This document shows positions 8,536 through 15,913 of a DNA stretch of 64,000 nt, piece after piece. Origin of the DNA: Bacteroidales bacterium (GTDB lineage: Bacteria; Bacteroidota; Bacteroidia; Bacteroidales; P3); contig JAKSMR010000010.1 of assembly GCA_024400495.1 (NCBI GenBank), positions 1-64,000 of the forward strand. Reading direction: 5' to 3'. The notes under the pieces were generated by a model. The model did no database searches, had not been told where the DNA came from, and worked only from the letters and a program-made list of their open reading frames with translations. Position numbers and translations under genes: made by a program. How positions within the stretch are numbered: position 1 is the first letter of the stretch; each line of letters starts with the position of its first letter.

Positions 8536-9299
8536 TGGGCATCCTCTCCTTTTTCTCCGACATCGGAAAGGGGCTCTCCACCATGCTCCGTTCCCTCCGT
8601 CATCTTCTCTTTCCCCCTTCCTGTCTCTTCTGCGGAGACCTGCTGCAAGGCAGCGAGCGCTATCTCTGTGCCCGTTGCCAGATGGCATTGCCCGAGACCC
8701 TGCATTTCATCAACGAAACGAACACCTTTGAGTCCCTCTTCCGCACCACTATACCCTTCGGGGATGGCGTCAGCCTCTACCGTTTCTCCAGGCATGGCGC
8801 TTTGCGCCCCGTGCTCCATGCCTTCAAGTATCACGACAACCCCGATCTGGCCTTCTATATGGGGCGTATCCTTGGCGAGAGGCTCCAGTCCAGCCATCGT
8901 TTCGATGGTGTAGAGCTCCTGGTCCCCGTTCCGCTCCATCCCCGTCGGGAGCGTCGTCGCGGCTATAATCAGTCCTATGAGCTATGCCGAGGTATTGCCG
9001 ACGTTATGGGGCTTCCTGTCTCCAAAGACAATCTCTACCGCTGTCGCAACACCACCAGCCAGACACTCCTCTCGGGATGGGACCGTCTGTTAGCCATGCA
9101 AGAAGCTTTCGCTCTTAACGATCCTGCTATGTTTGAAGGCAAGCATGTGCTGCTTGTCGACGATGTTGTCACTACAAGTGCCACCCTGCGCGCCTGTTGC
9201 GATGCCCTGCTGCCTGTCGACGGTATTACTATCAGCATGGCCACCCTTGTCATATCGGAGTTGTCCCCCCGCGACAACTATCGTCCCAAGAACCGGTAG
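8535..9299 (+). CDS. comF: ComF family phosphoribosyltransferase-like protein
   Basis: The 254-residue protein has a short Cys ribbon (CLFCGD then CARC, about residues 32-55) followed by a type I phosphoribosyltransferase fold. Visible marks are VPVPLHPRRERRRGYNQS and the PRPP loop LLVDDVVTTSAT. ComF proteins assist uptake of single-stranded DNA in competent bacteria. In Bacteroidota a ComF-like gene is common, but its role is mostly untested. It is the last gene of the run that begins with the symporter. Confidence 0.88.
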   Translation: MGILSFFSDIGKGLSTMLRSLRHLLFPPSCLFCGDLLQGSERYLCARCQMALPETLHFINETNTFESLFRTTIPFGDGVSLYRFSRHGALRPVLHAFKYHDNPDLAFYMGRILGERLQSSHRFDGVELLVPVPLHPRRERRRGYNQSYELCRGIADVMGLPVSKDNLYRCRNTTSQTLLSGWDRLLAMQEAFALNDPAMFEGKHVLLVDDVVTTSATLRACCDALLPVDGITISMATLVISELSPRDNYRPKNR

Positions 9300-9522
9300 T
9301 GGAAGCAAACGATTCTTGCCATTTCTTCAGCTCCACGTTGGTCGCTGACCTCAGTTCAGTCTCAAATTCTTTGCCCTGGCAAAAGAGCGTTGTTGTTGCC
9401 CGAATGTGCACCCATTGGGTTTTGTTTTTGGGGGATTTAGTTGCTCTGGGAGAGGGAGGGATCCGTCGTGTGGTGGGACCAGTCTCTCCACCTTCGGGTC
9501 GGTTCTTTCTCATATCCGGATG

Positions 9523-9554
9523 CAAAGATACTCACTTTTTTTCATCCATCCAAA
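9523..9554 (-). promoter_or_regulatory. Orphan Bacteroidota promoter, reading toward comF 3' end
   Basis: On the minus strand TTTG (9551-9554), a 20-base spacer and TATCTTTG (9523-9530) match the consensus. No credible protein gene lies downstream on that strand before comF, so it may drive a small RNA or an antisense transcript across the end of comF. Confidence 0.5.
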
Positions 9555-9825
9555 GGTGTGGAACGATATGCAAAGGTGAGAACCGATATAGAACGATATG
9601 AAACAGAAAAACAGGCAACAAGTGACATGGAAAAGGCGCTCTCCCGGGGCAGGAAAACGGAAAATCGCCCCGTGGAGCGTCGCGGACGCGTTGCCCTTGC
9701 GACACACTAGCGCCCATGTAGCGCCTGGAATTGTAGGCGCTACACTATGTAAATATAGGCGAAATGAGGATGGTGGATAGTCGCTAGATGGAGGCTGCCC
9801 TTTGTGTGGTCGGGCGAATTGAGTC

Positions 9826-9877
9826 TAGAGGAGACCTCTGATGGATTAAAAAACTAATTTTTAGAGGTTGCCATCAG
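9826..9877. repeat. Dispersed intergenic palindrome, decayed copy A
   Basis: Arms related to GGTGACCTCTAAT ... ATTAGAGGTCACC are present but altered. The element keeps a 7-bp pair, CTGATGG (9838-9844) with CCATCAG (9871-9877). Better copies are at 15824-15873 and 20705-20749. Confidence 0.5.
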
Positions 9878-10233
9878 TTCGTCGAGGTCGAAGAAGATCA
9901 TCCCAGATGTCGGGGGAGGGGCGGTAGCTCTTGCGCAACATCTGCGAGATCAGCCTTTGCTTTCGCCACTTTCTGCTACGAGGTTAGACATAATTCCACA
10001 CGGCTCTTTCCAAGTTTGGTCGCGATGGCAAAATTCTGCTCCGATTAAATGTGCACCTGAAATGGGGAAAGGCATGGGCACGAGGGGCTGAATTGTGCCT
10101 TTTGATGCCTTGAAAAGGGGCGATTTGAGGCATTTTGCGCCCTTTTTGAGCTTTGGTGTCTTAGGGGAAGAGGATTTTGAAATGTTATACTTTGTTGTAA
10201 ATGTGCTTTTTAGGGAAAGTATGATTGATGTTT

Positions 10234-10382
10234 TGTTACACGTTACAACGTTACAATGACTTTTTGCGAGGTGCAACTGGCACCTTTGGTTATATATATA
10301 TACTTAATAATTAATTAGTTATATAGTATATATAGGGATGTGAGGAATCCTTTTTCTCATTGTAACGTTGTAACGTGTAACA
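10234..10382. repeat. Perfect 26-bp inverted repeat flanking an AT-rich core
   Basis: The arm 10234-10259 is an exact reverse complement of 10357-10382. Each arm contains GTTACA three times at 7- and 8-base steps. The 97 bases between hold a short hairpin (AGGTGC/GCACCT) and a long run of alternating A and T. The arrangement resembles iteron-like or recombinase binding sites. Confidence 0.8.
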
Positions 10383-10544
10383 GATTGAGTTTTTTGAGTT
10401 CCTGTTTCTCTACAAGGCCAAAGACTTAACATGCTTGACGACAGCCTTTTTTTTGCGAGCTGCAGTTCCTCGTAGAGGCCGGGGACGCTGGCGGAGGCAT
10501 GTTTTCGTTGACGGAGCGCCACCAGTAGCGGCGAGGCGTTGCGA

Positions 10545-10700
10545 TTAGCTCACGGCGATGTAGCCGCCCTTGTAGACGGGCTTGTTGTGCAATGCTTGTA
10601 CGCGCGCGAGCCTCGGGCATCTTGCTGGAGAGGATGTGCGCATAGAGGCCGCTCTCGTTGATGAGCACAGGAGTCGGGCACAGTCCCTTTGTTGTGTTTA
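10545..10700 (-). pseudogene. Remnant of a BRO-N domain antirepressor gene
   Basis: One minus-strand frame reads KGLCPTPVLINESGLYAHIL then SSKMPEARA, which matches the core of the BRO-N/Bro antirepressor domain of phages and mobile elements (family pattern roughly INESGLYxLILxSKxPEA). The frame then loses the pattern. A neighbouring frame continues with KPVYKGGYIAVS and a stop at 10545-10547, echoing the RKTGGYIA that ends the domain. So there is at least one frameshift plus a deletion of the middle helix. No intact start or DNA-binding C-terminal part remains. Confidence 0.6.
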
Positions 10701-10800
10701 GACAATTTTCGTGCGTTAAGATTCACACGAAGTCCACAAATCTGTAGACTGTCAGTTCGCTATAAGATTGATTTTTGACAACCCTGGGGGCGACAAACTG

Positions 10801-13116
10801 TTAGAAGCTCATGTTGGCGCCAAGGGAGAAGATGATGGGGAGCTGGTCCACGCGCTCGGAACTGATGCGGTCGAAGTAGAAGATATTGCTTCTGTTGTAG
10901 ACGTTGGTGGCGCTGATGCTGAGGTCGAGGATGCTGTGGCGTCCGATGGAGAAACGGCGTTTTACGCCGAGGTCCATGCGGTGGTAGTTGGGCAGGCGGC
11001 CGCCATAGAGCTCGCCGTATTCTACGCCATAGGTGCCGTTGACGCCTGTGTAGTCGGTTCCGATGCCGCCGTTGAAGTTTACGCTCTCGTAGATGCCTTG
11101 GGTGAGGGTGAACGGGAATCCGCTACCGTAGCTCCAGCGTCCGGAGAGCTCCCACTCCTTCTGCTCGCCAAGCGAATAGGTGGCCATCAGGTTCACCGTG
11201 TGGCGGCGGTCGTAGTGGGGGGCGTAGGTCTGCAGCTCGTCGGTGCGGCGTACAAAGCCCAGCGAATAGGTGCCCCACAGGTAGAGCCGTTCGAGGTCGT
11301 AGCATAGCGACATGTCGAAACCGGTGGCGTAGCCTTTCTCGAAGATGAAGTCTGTCATCAGATACTGGGGCTTCTCGTAGATGCCGCCGGCTTGATAGGC
11401 GGGGTCGCTGGCGTCGAACATCTGGTTGTTGTTCATGTCCAGCAGCTGAGAGAAATTCTTCAGGTAGCCTTCGACGTTGGCCGTCAGGTGTGGAAGCAGG
11501 TCGTATTCTACTCCGGCCACCACGTGCTGTGCGCGTTGGACGCAGTTCATCTCTTCCCCAAGAAAGGTGTTGGGCATGTTCAGCTGTCCACTGCCGGTAA
11601 GGAAGCCGTTGAAGAGGTTCACGATGTCTGACGAGGAGCGGGCGTCGAGGATGATCTGGCTGTAGAGGCCTCCGGCGAATTTGAGGCGGATTTTCTCTCC
11701 GGCGTTCCATTTGGCGGCCAGACGGGGTTCGATGCTGGGTTCGGAGAGCGAGACATAGTAGACCAGTCGTAGGCCGGGGTCGAAGATCCAGTTCTCGCGC
11801 TTGGCATGGAATGTGGCGTAGGCGGACACGTTTGTCGTGTTCTCGTCTTGCTTCTGAACGATGCCATAGGGGTTGGAGAAGTGGTATTTGGTGGCGTAGC
11901 CTTCCATGCTCACTCCGACTTTGAGCTTGTCCTGCTCAAAGAAGTTCGTCACGTTGATGGAGGCATTGAAGCCGGAGATCTCGCTGTTTTTGGGCTTGTG
12001 GGAGTTGTCGGCCAGCTCTACCATATAGTCGGAGTATGCGAAGCCGCCTTCGAGGATGGCCGACGTTCCGGTCACCAGCACGAAGTTGCCGCCCAGTCCG
12101 TAGTTGTTCCAATGGTAGTCGGCGATGGCCTGGTAGCCGAGCACCTTGTCGTCGAAGCGGAAACCGAAGAAGTTGACTTTGCTGCCTGTTCCGGAGTTGA
12201 AGGACAGCTTGCCATAGAGGTCAAGGAAGTCAAACGGAAGTCCGCCGTCGATATAGGGGTAAATCACAGGCGACGACAGGGAGAGGTAGGAGTTTTTGGC
12301 TGTCAGCAGGTAGGTGATGGTGGAGGGGTTGCCCTCTTTCTCTCGTTTGAGGGGCCCTTCGGCAATGAGGCTGGCACCGAAGGTGTTGAGGCCGATCTTG
12401 CCGGTGTGGCGTTTCTTGTTTCCGTCGCGGGTGGTGATGTCCATCACCGATGAGAGGCGTCCGCCATATTCGGCTCCAAAACCTCCCGTGTAGACGTCGG
12501 CGTTGAGGATCACGTCGGTTTCGAAGATCGAGTAGAGGCCGATGGAGTGGAAGGGGTTGTAGACGATCATGCCGTCCAGCAGCGTGAGGTTCTGTATCAT
12601 CGATCCGCCACGGATGTAGAGCTGTCCGCCTTGGTCGCCGGTGGAATTCACGCCGGGCAGCACCTGGAGATATTGCGCCAGGTCGGCCTGACCGCCGATG
12701 GAGGGCATCTGCTGTATCTGTGAGGCTGTGATCTTCTCTACCGACACCTGGGTCTCCATCTTCCGCTCTTCGGAGCGGTTGCCAGTGATGACTACGGCCT
12801 GCAGGACTGCCGCCGTGGGCTTGAGCTTGATGTTGAGGTTTACCGTGTGCCCTTTCTCGAGCTTCACCTTCTGGCTGTAGTCGCCGTAGCCCACATAGCG
12901 CACGATGAGGGTATAGGTGCCGTCGGGTATCTTCGTCATCAGGAAGAATCCGTTGAGGTCTGTCGAAGCTCCGTGTTTGGTGCCTTCTAGCATCACGTTG
13001 GCGAAGGGGATGGCCTCTCCGTTGCTTTCGTCGAAGAGCACGCCTTTGATGGTATTTTGTGCCATCGCGATTGTGCAGGAGATGAGTATTAGTGTCAGGG
13101 CTAGGATTTTCTTCAT
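10801..13116 (-). CDS. TonB-dependent receptor with CarboxypepD_reg-like domain
   Basis: An outer-membrane beta-barrel transporter of 771 residues. The start at 13116 gives a signal peptide (MKKILALTLILISCTIAMAQ). A longer frame extends upstream into holA and is not used. Domains: carboxypeptidase-regulatory-like fold (about 20-105, IKGVLFDESNGEAIPFANV), plug (about 115-225, with LPGVNSTGDQGGQLYIRGG), then the barrel ending in SLGANMSF with the terminal Phe needed for BAM insertion. No SusD partner is adjacent, so it is not a classical polysaccharide locus. The substrate is unknown. It lies 44 bases after holA with no visible terminator. Confidence 0.9.
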   Translation of the reverse strand: MKKILALTLILISCTIAMAQNTIKGVLFDESNGEAIPFANVMLEGTKHGASTDLNGFFLMTKIPDGTYTLIVRYVGYGDYSQKVKLEKGHTVNLNIKLKPTAAVLQAVVITGNRSEERKMETQVSVEKITASQIQQMPSIGGQADLAQYLQVLPGVNSTGDQGGQLYIRGGSMIQNLTLLDGMIVYNPFHSIGLYSIFETDVILNADVYTGGFGAEYGGRLSSVMDITTRDGNKKRHTGKIGLNTFGASLIAEGPLKREKEGNPSTITYLLTAKNSYLSLSSPVIYPYIDGGLPFDFLDLYGKLSFNSGTGSKVNFFGFRFDDKVLGYQAIADYHWNNYGLGGNFVLVTGTSAILEGGFAYSDYMVELADNSHKPKNSEISGFNASINVTNFFEQDKLKVGVSMEGYATKYHFSNPYGIVQKQDENTTNVSAYATFHAKRENWIFDPGLRLVYYVSLSEPSIEPRLAAKWNAGEKIRLKFAGGLYSQIILDARSSSDIVNLFNGFLTGSGQLNMPNTFLGEEMNCVQRAQHVVAGVEYDLLPHLTANVEGYLKNFSQLLDMNNNQMFDASDPAYQAGGIYEKPQYLMTDFIFEKGYATGFDMSLCYDLERLYLWGTYSLGFVRRTDELQTYAPHYDRRHTVNLMATYSLGEQKEWELSGRWSYGSGFPFTLTQGIYESVNFNGGIGTDYTGVNGTYGVEYGELYGGRLPNYHRMDLGVKRRFSIGRHSILDLSISATNVYNRSNIFYFDRISSERVDQLPIIFSLGANMSF

Positions 13117-13160
13117 AGGAACAGGGGTTTCTGGGTAGGGTAGGAGGGAGAGGCTTGGTG

Positions 13161-14153
13161 CTAGTGGAGGATCTTGAACAGCAGCTCTTTGAGCAGCTCG
13201 CCGTCGGTGACTGTGTTGGCGTTGCGGATGCCCTTGCTGCGCAGGTCTGTCTCGTGGAGGTATTGGATGCACGACGCCAGCTTGGGGAGCTGATAGTTCT
13301 TGGCGGCAGTCTCGACGTCCTTGGCGCCATAGGGATTGGCGCTCTCGGGATTCTGGATCAGGATCATCACTTTCACAAAGAAGCTGTATAGCGTCGCTAT
13401 CAGAGGGGGCAAGGGGTACTCCTTGGGGTTGTTGGCATAGTGCTGGATGATCTTGTTGCATTGCACCACGTTACGCTGACTGATGGCTTTCTGCAGCTCG
13501 AACATGTTGTAGCTCTTGCTGATGCCGATGTATTGCTCTATGTGGTCCTCGGTTATCGCCGAGCCGACGGGCAGCACGACGAAGAGCTTGCCCAGCTCGT
13601 TGGCGATCTTGTCCAACTCGCTGCCGATGTTGTTTGCCAGCATCATGGCTGCCGTCTCGGTGATCTGGTATCCTTTTGCTGTGACATAGGTGAGAATCCA
13701 TCGGGGCAGCTCCCAATCGCTGATCTTCTGCGACTCCATCACTACGCCGGCTTTGGCGATGCTCTTGTAGAGCGTCGTGCGCTTGTCGAACTTCTTGTGT
13801 CGGTAGCAGATCACCAGTACCGTGGTGGGCTGGGGGTTCTTGAGGTAGGTCACCAGATCGTCCCAGCTCTTTTTGATATTCTGCGCCTCTTTCACAAGCA
13901 CCAGCTGCTTGGGTGAGGCAAAGGGGTAGCGCTTGGCGCAGGAGAGGATGGCGGAGAGGTCGGTCTCGGCTCCATAGAGCACAGTCTGGTCGAAGTCGCG
14001 GGCTCCCTCGTCGATGAACTCCTTTTCGAAGAAATCGGAAACCTGGTCGATGAAATAGTTCTCGTCGCCCGTGAGAAGATAGATGGGTTTGATGTCGCCT
14101 CTCTTCACGTCGTTGATAATATGCTGGTAGCTGTTTGAATCCGATTTTGCCAT
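13161..14153 (-). CDS. holA: DNA polymerase III subunit delta
   Basis: Delta opens the sliding clamp as part of the clamp loader. The 330 residues show the N-terminal GDIKPIYLLTGDENYFIDQ (degenerate ATPase domain), the middle DELPRWI-like segment (here DWELPRWILTYVTAKGYQI), and the C-terminal collar helices with NAQGNV-like order replaced by SYNMFELQKAI. Length is normal. It is the first gene of its transcription unit, with a -7 promoter box upstream. Confidence 0.92.
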   Translation of the reverse strand: MAKSDSNSYQHIINDVKRGDIKPIYLLTGDENYFIDQVSDFFEKEFIDEGARDFDQTVLYGAETDLSAILSCAKRYPFASPKQLVLVKEAQNIKKSWDDLVTYLKNPQPTTVLVICYRHKKFDKRTTLYKSIAKAGVVMESQKISDWELPRWILTYVTAKGYQITETAAMMLANNIGSELDKIANELGKLFVVLPVGSAITEDHIEQYIGISKSYNMFELQKAISQRNVVQCNKIIQHYANNPKEYPLPPLIATLYSFFVKVMILIQNPESANPYGAKDVETAAKNYQLPKLASCIQYLHETDLRSKGIRNANTVTDGELLKELLFKILH

Positions 14154-14218
14154 TATTCCTTTGATATCTATTGCGTTAACATAGCCTCTTCCCTTTGGGA
14201 AGAGAGCAAACTGAGGTG

Positions 14219-14226
14219 CAAAGATA
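14219..14226 (-). promoter_or_regulatory. Promoter -7 box for holA
   Basis: On the minus strand TATCTTTG lies 66 bases before the holA start, preceded by an AT-rich stretch. The -33 box is not clear. Confidence 0.5.
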
Positions 14227-14531
14227 CGAATTTTTTATTAATTATAGCGCACGCGCGTGATATTTCAATATCTTTACGGCTGCTCTTGGTGTCGTAGGCA
14301 AAGAGAGCCATCGGGAGGGGCGGCCATCGGACGATGAAAAAAAATTCGGCTATTCCACAAAATATTTGTAACTTCGCAGAAAAGTTGACTGTTTTGGATA
14401 AGGGTGTTAATGTATTGGTTTATAGTTTTAAATCAAGATGAGACTTTCCGAATACGCAACTCTTTTTGGTGAAAATAAAACGAAACCGTCGCACGACGGC
14501 TCAATCGGTACAACCTTTCAACTATTGTCCT

Positions 14532-15776
14532 ATGCGCATGAAACACCTGATCGTTATATCGCTTCTCTTGTCATCGTTGGTCTATTGTCGGGCAGATGAG
14601 CCTTTCCGGGTACATCGCTACAGCCTTTTTGCACAGCTGCCTCCTGCTCCGCATAGCACCGTCTTCATCGGCAACAGCATCACGGATATGTTCCCCTGGA
14701 ACGAGGCGTTTGGGAGCCTCGCAGTCTGCAACAGAGGGGTGTCGGGCGCGTTAAGCGGCGAAATCCTGCTTCATATCGACGACCTGGTTGGCGACAGCCC
14801 CGAGCGATGCTTCCTCATGATAGGTACCAACGACCTGCAATTGGGCGTCGAGCCTGTACGTCTGGCATCAACCGTGGACAGCATCATTCTCCGCATCCAG
14901 AGCCTCTCGCCTTCTACCGAGATCTATCTCCAGAGCATCCTGCCTAGCACCAACGGGAAGCGTCGTGTCGATCAGGAGAAGGACGCCAACAGGCTGCTGG
15001 CACGGGTGGCGGCCTCGAGAGGGGTTGTTTTCGTCGACCTCTTCAACGACATGATGAGCATCGTTTCGGATACGGCATACAGCCTTGACAAACTGCATCT
15101 TACCGCCTGTGCCTATGCTGAATGGTGCCGCCGGATTGAGGCTCTCGTTGGAGCATCGTCGCGGATGGAGCCTTCTCTGTTGCAGACCGCTACATCATCA
15201 GCCTTCGGAAACTCCCATCGCATGCGTATCTCATACTTTCCTCCGATGCCTTGCGAGAACGACGATATCCTGTTTTTCGGCGATGAACTTGTCAAGGGTG
15301 GCGAATGGGCTGAGCTTATGGGTAACCCTCATTGGAAGAACAGAGGTACTGGCTGGGGGTATGACGGCCAGGAGGACAACCTAGCTATCTGTGATGCCAT
15401 TGTGTCGGCCTCTCCCATCCCCAATGGCGCCAGGGTCGTCCTGTATACTGGCGTAGGCAACATAAACGGCGCGGAGCCGCTCGCACAGGTGGAGGAGCGG
15501 TATCAAGGACTTGTGGACAAGATCCTTCAGAAGAATGGCGCTGCGGATCTGTATGTGGTTAGCCTCCTGCCTACTCAGGAACCCAACCCTCGAATCAAAC
15601 AGTTCAACCGTTGGCTCAGGGAGTTGAGTCGGACGAATGCCGCCATACATTATGTAGACGCCTTCTCGGCCCTTTCCTCCAAGGACAAGTGCCTGCCGCC
15701 ATTCTTTATGGGTAACTACCTCTCGGGAGAGGGTTACCTCCGACTGGCCAGCCTCTTGCGCCAAGAGGTGCGATAG
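14532..15776 (+). CDS. Two-domain SGNH/GDSL hydrolase, second domain degenerate
   Basis: A secreted protein of 414 residues, with a signal peptide from the ATG at 14532 (MRMKHLIVISLLLSSLVYC). An upstream in-frame ATG at 14466 would place 22 polar residues before the signal, so I rejected it. Domain 1 (about 43-205) is a complete SGNH esterase: GNSITD (Ser49), GTND (98-101) and DKLHL (Asp186, His189). Domain 2 (about 240-414) keeps the fold pattern, but has GDE in place of GDS (Glu252), GVGNI in place of GTND, and no terminal DxxH. It may have become a binding or structural module. Relatives deacetylate sugars or polysaccharides. The substrate here is unknown. Confidence 0.82.
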   Translation: MRMKHLIVISLLLSSLVYCRADEPFRVHRYSLFAQLPPAPHSTVFIGNSITDMFPWNEAFGSLAVCNRGVSGALSGEILLHIDDLVGDSPERCFLMIGTNDLQLGVEPVRLASTVDSIILRIQSLSPSTEIYLQSILPSTNGKRRVDQEKDANRLLARVAASRGVVFVDLFNDMMSIVSDTAYSLDKLHLTACAYAEWCRRIEALVGASSRMEPSLLQTATSSAFGNSHRMRISYFPPMPCENDDILFFGDELVKGGEWAELMGNPHWKNRGTGWGYDGQEDNLAICDAIVSASPIPNGARVVLYTGVGNINGAEPLAQVEERYQGLVDKILQKNGAADLYVVSLLPTQEPNPRIKQFNRWLRELSRTNAAIHYVDAFSALSSKDKCLPPFFMGNYLSGEGYLRLASLLRQEVR

Positions 15777-15823
15777 CGTGCCTGCTTGGCCCCTATCTCG
15801 GGGAGCGGGCAATCGGAAAAAAA

Positions 15824-15873
15824 CTAGAGGTGACCTCTAATAGAAAAAATGGGCATCATTAGAGGTCCCCTAG
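15824..15873. repeat. Dispersed intergenic palindrome, copy B
   Basis: Arm 15824-15841 pairs with 15858-15873, apart from a mismatch and a two-base gap, giving a hairpin with core GACCTCTAAT/ATTAGAGGTC. It sits between the convergent SGNH and M6 genes. It is related to copies at 9826-9877 and 20705-20749. Confidence 0.7.
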
Positions 15874-15877
15874 AGAT

Positions 15878-15908
15878 AAAAAAAGGCTGACCATCAAGGT
15901 CAGCCTTT
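15878..15908 (-). terminator. Rho-independent terminator of the M6 protease gene
   Basis: A perfect 11-bp stem (15882-15892 with 15898-15908) has a 5-base loop. On the minus strand it runs into seven T (A run 15878-15884). It lies just beyond the stop codon of the M6 gene. Confidence 0.9.
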
Positions 15909-15913
15909 CGTTC

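Larger units (their letters stand above)
9300..10800. other. 1.5-kb intergenic region, no intact gene
   Basis: I find no convincing intact gene here. Short reading frames on both strands lack recognisable domains, except the decayed BRO-N fragment near 10.6 kb. The region holds an orphan minus-strand promoter (9523-9554), two imperfect 20-bp tandem repeats (9551-9590, plus a half copy to 9600), a 10-bp hairpin (9717-9726 with 9735-9744), a decayed copy of a dispersed palindrome (9826-9877), and a 26-bp inverted repeat around an AT-rich core. It reads like a scar left by a lost mobile or phage-like segment. Confidence 0.6.

Noticed and set aside
9950..10276. 108-codon minus-strand frame downstream of the antirepressor remnant
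   Set aside because: No recognisable domain, overlaps one arm of the 26-bp inverted repeat, and no promoter is seen. It could be a remnant, but I cannot support a gene.
13117..13461. N-terminal extension of the TonB-dependent receptor by 115 codons
   Set aside because: It lies inside holA in another frame, and a proper signal peptide starts at 13116.
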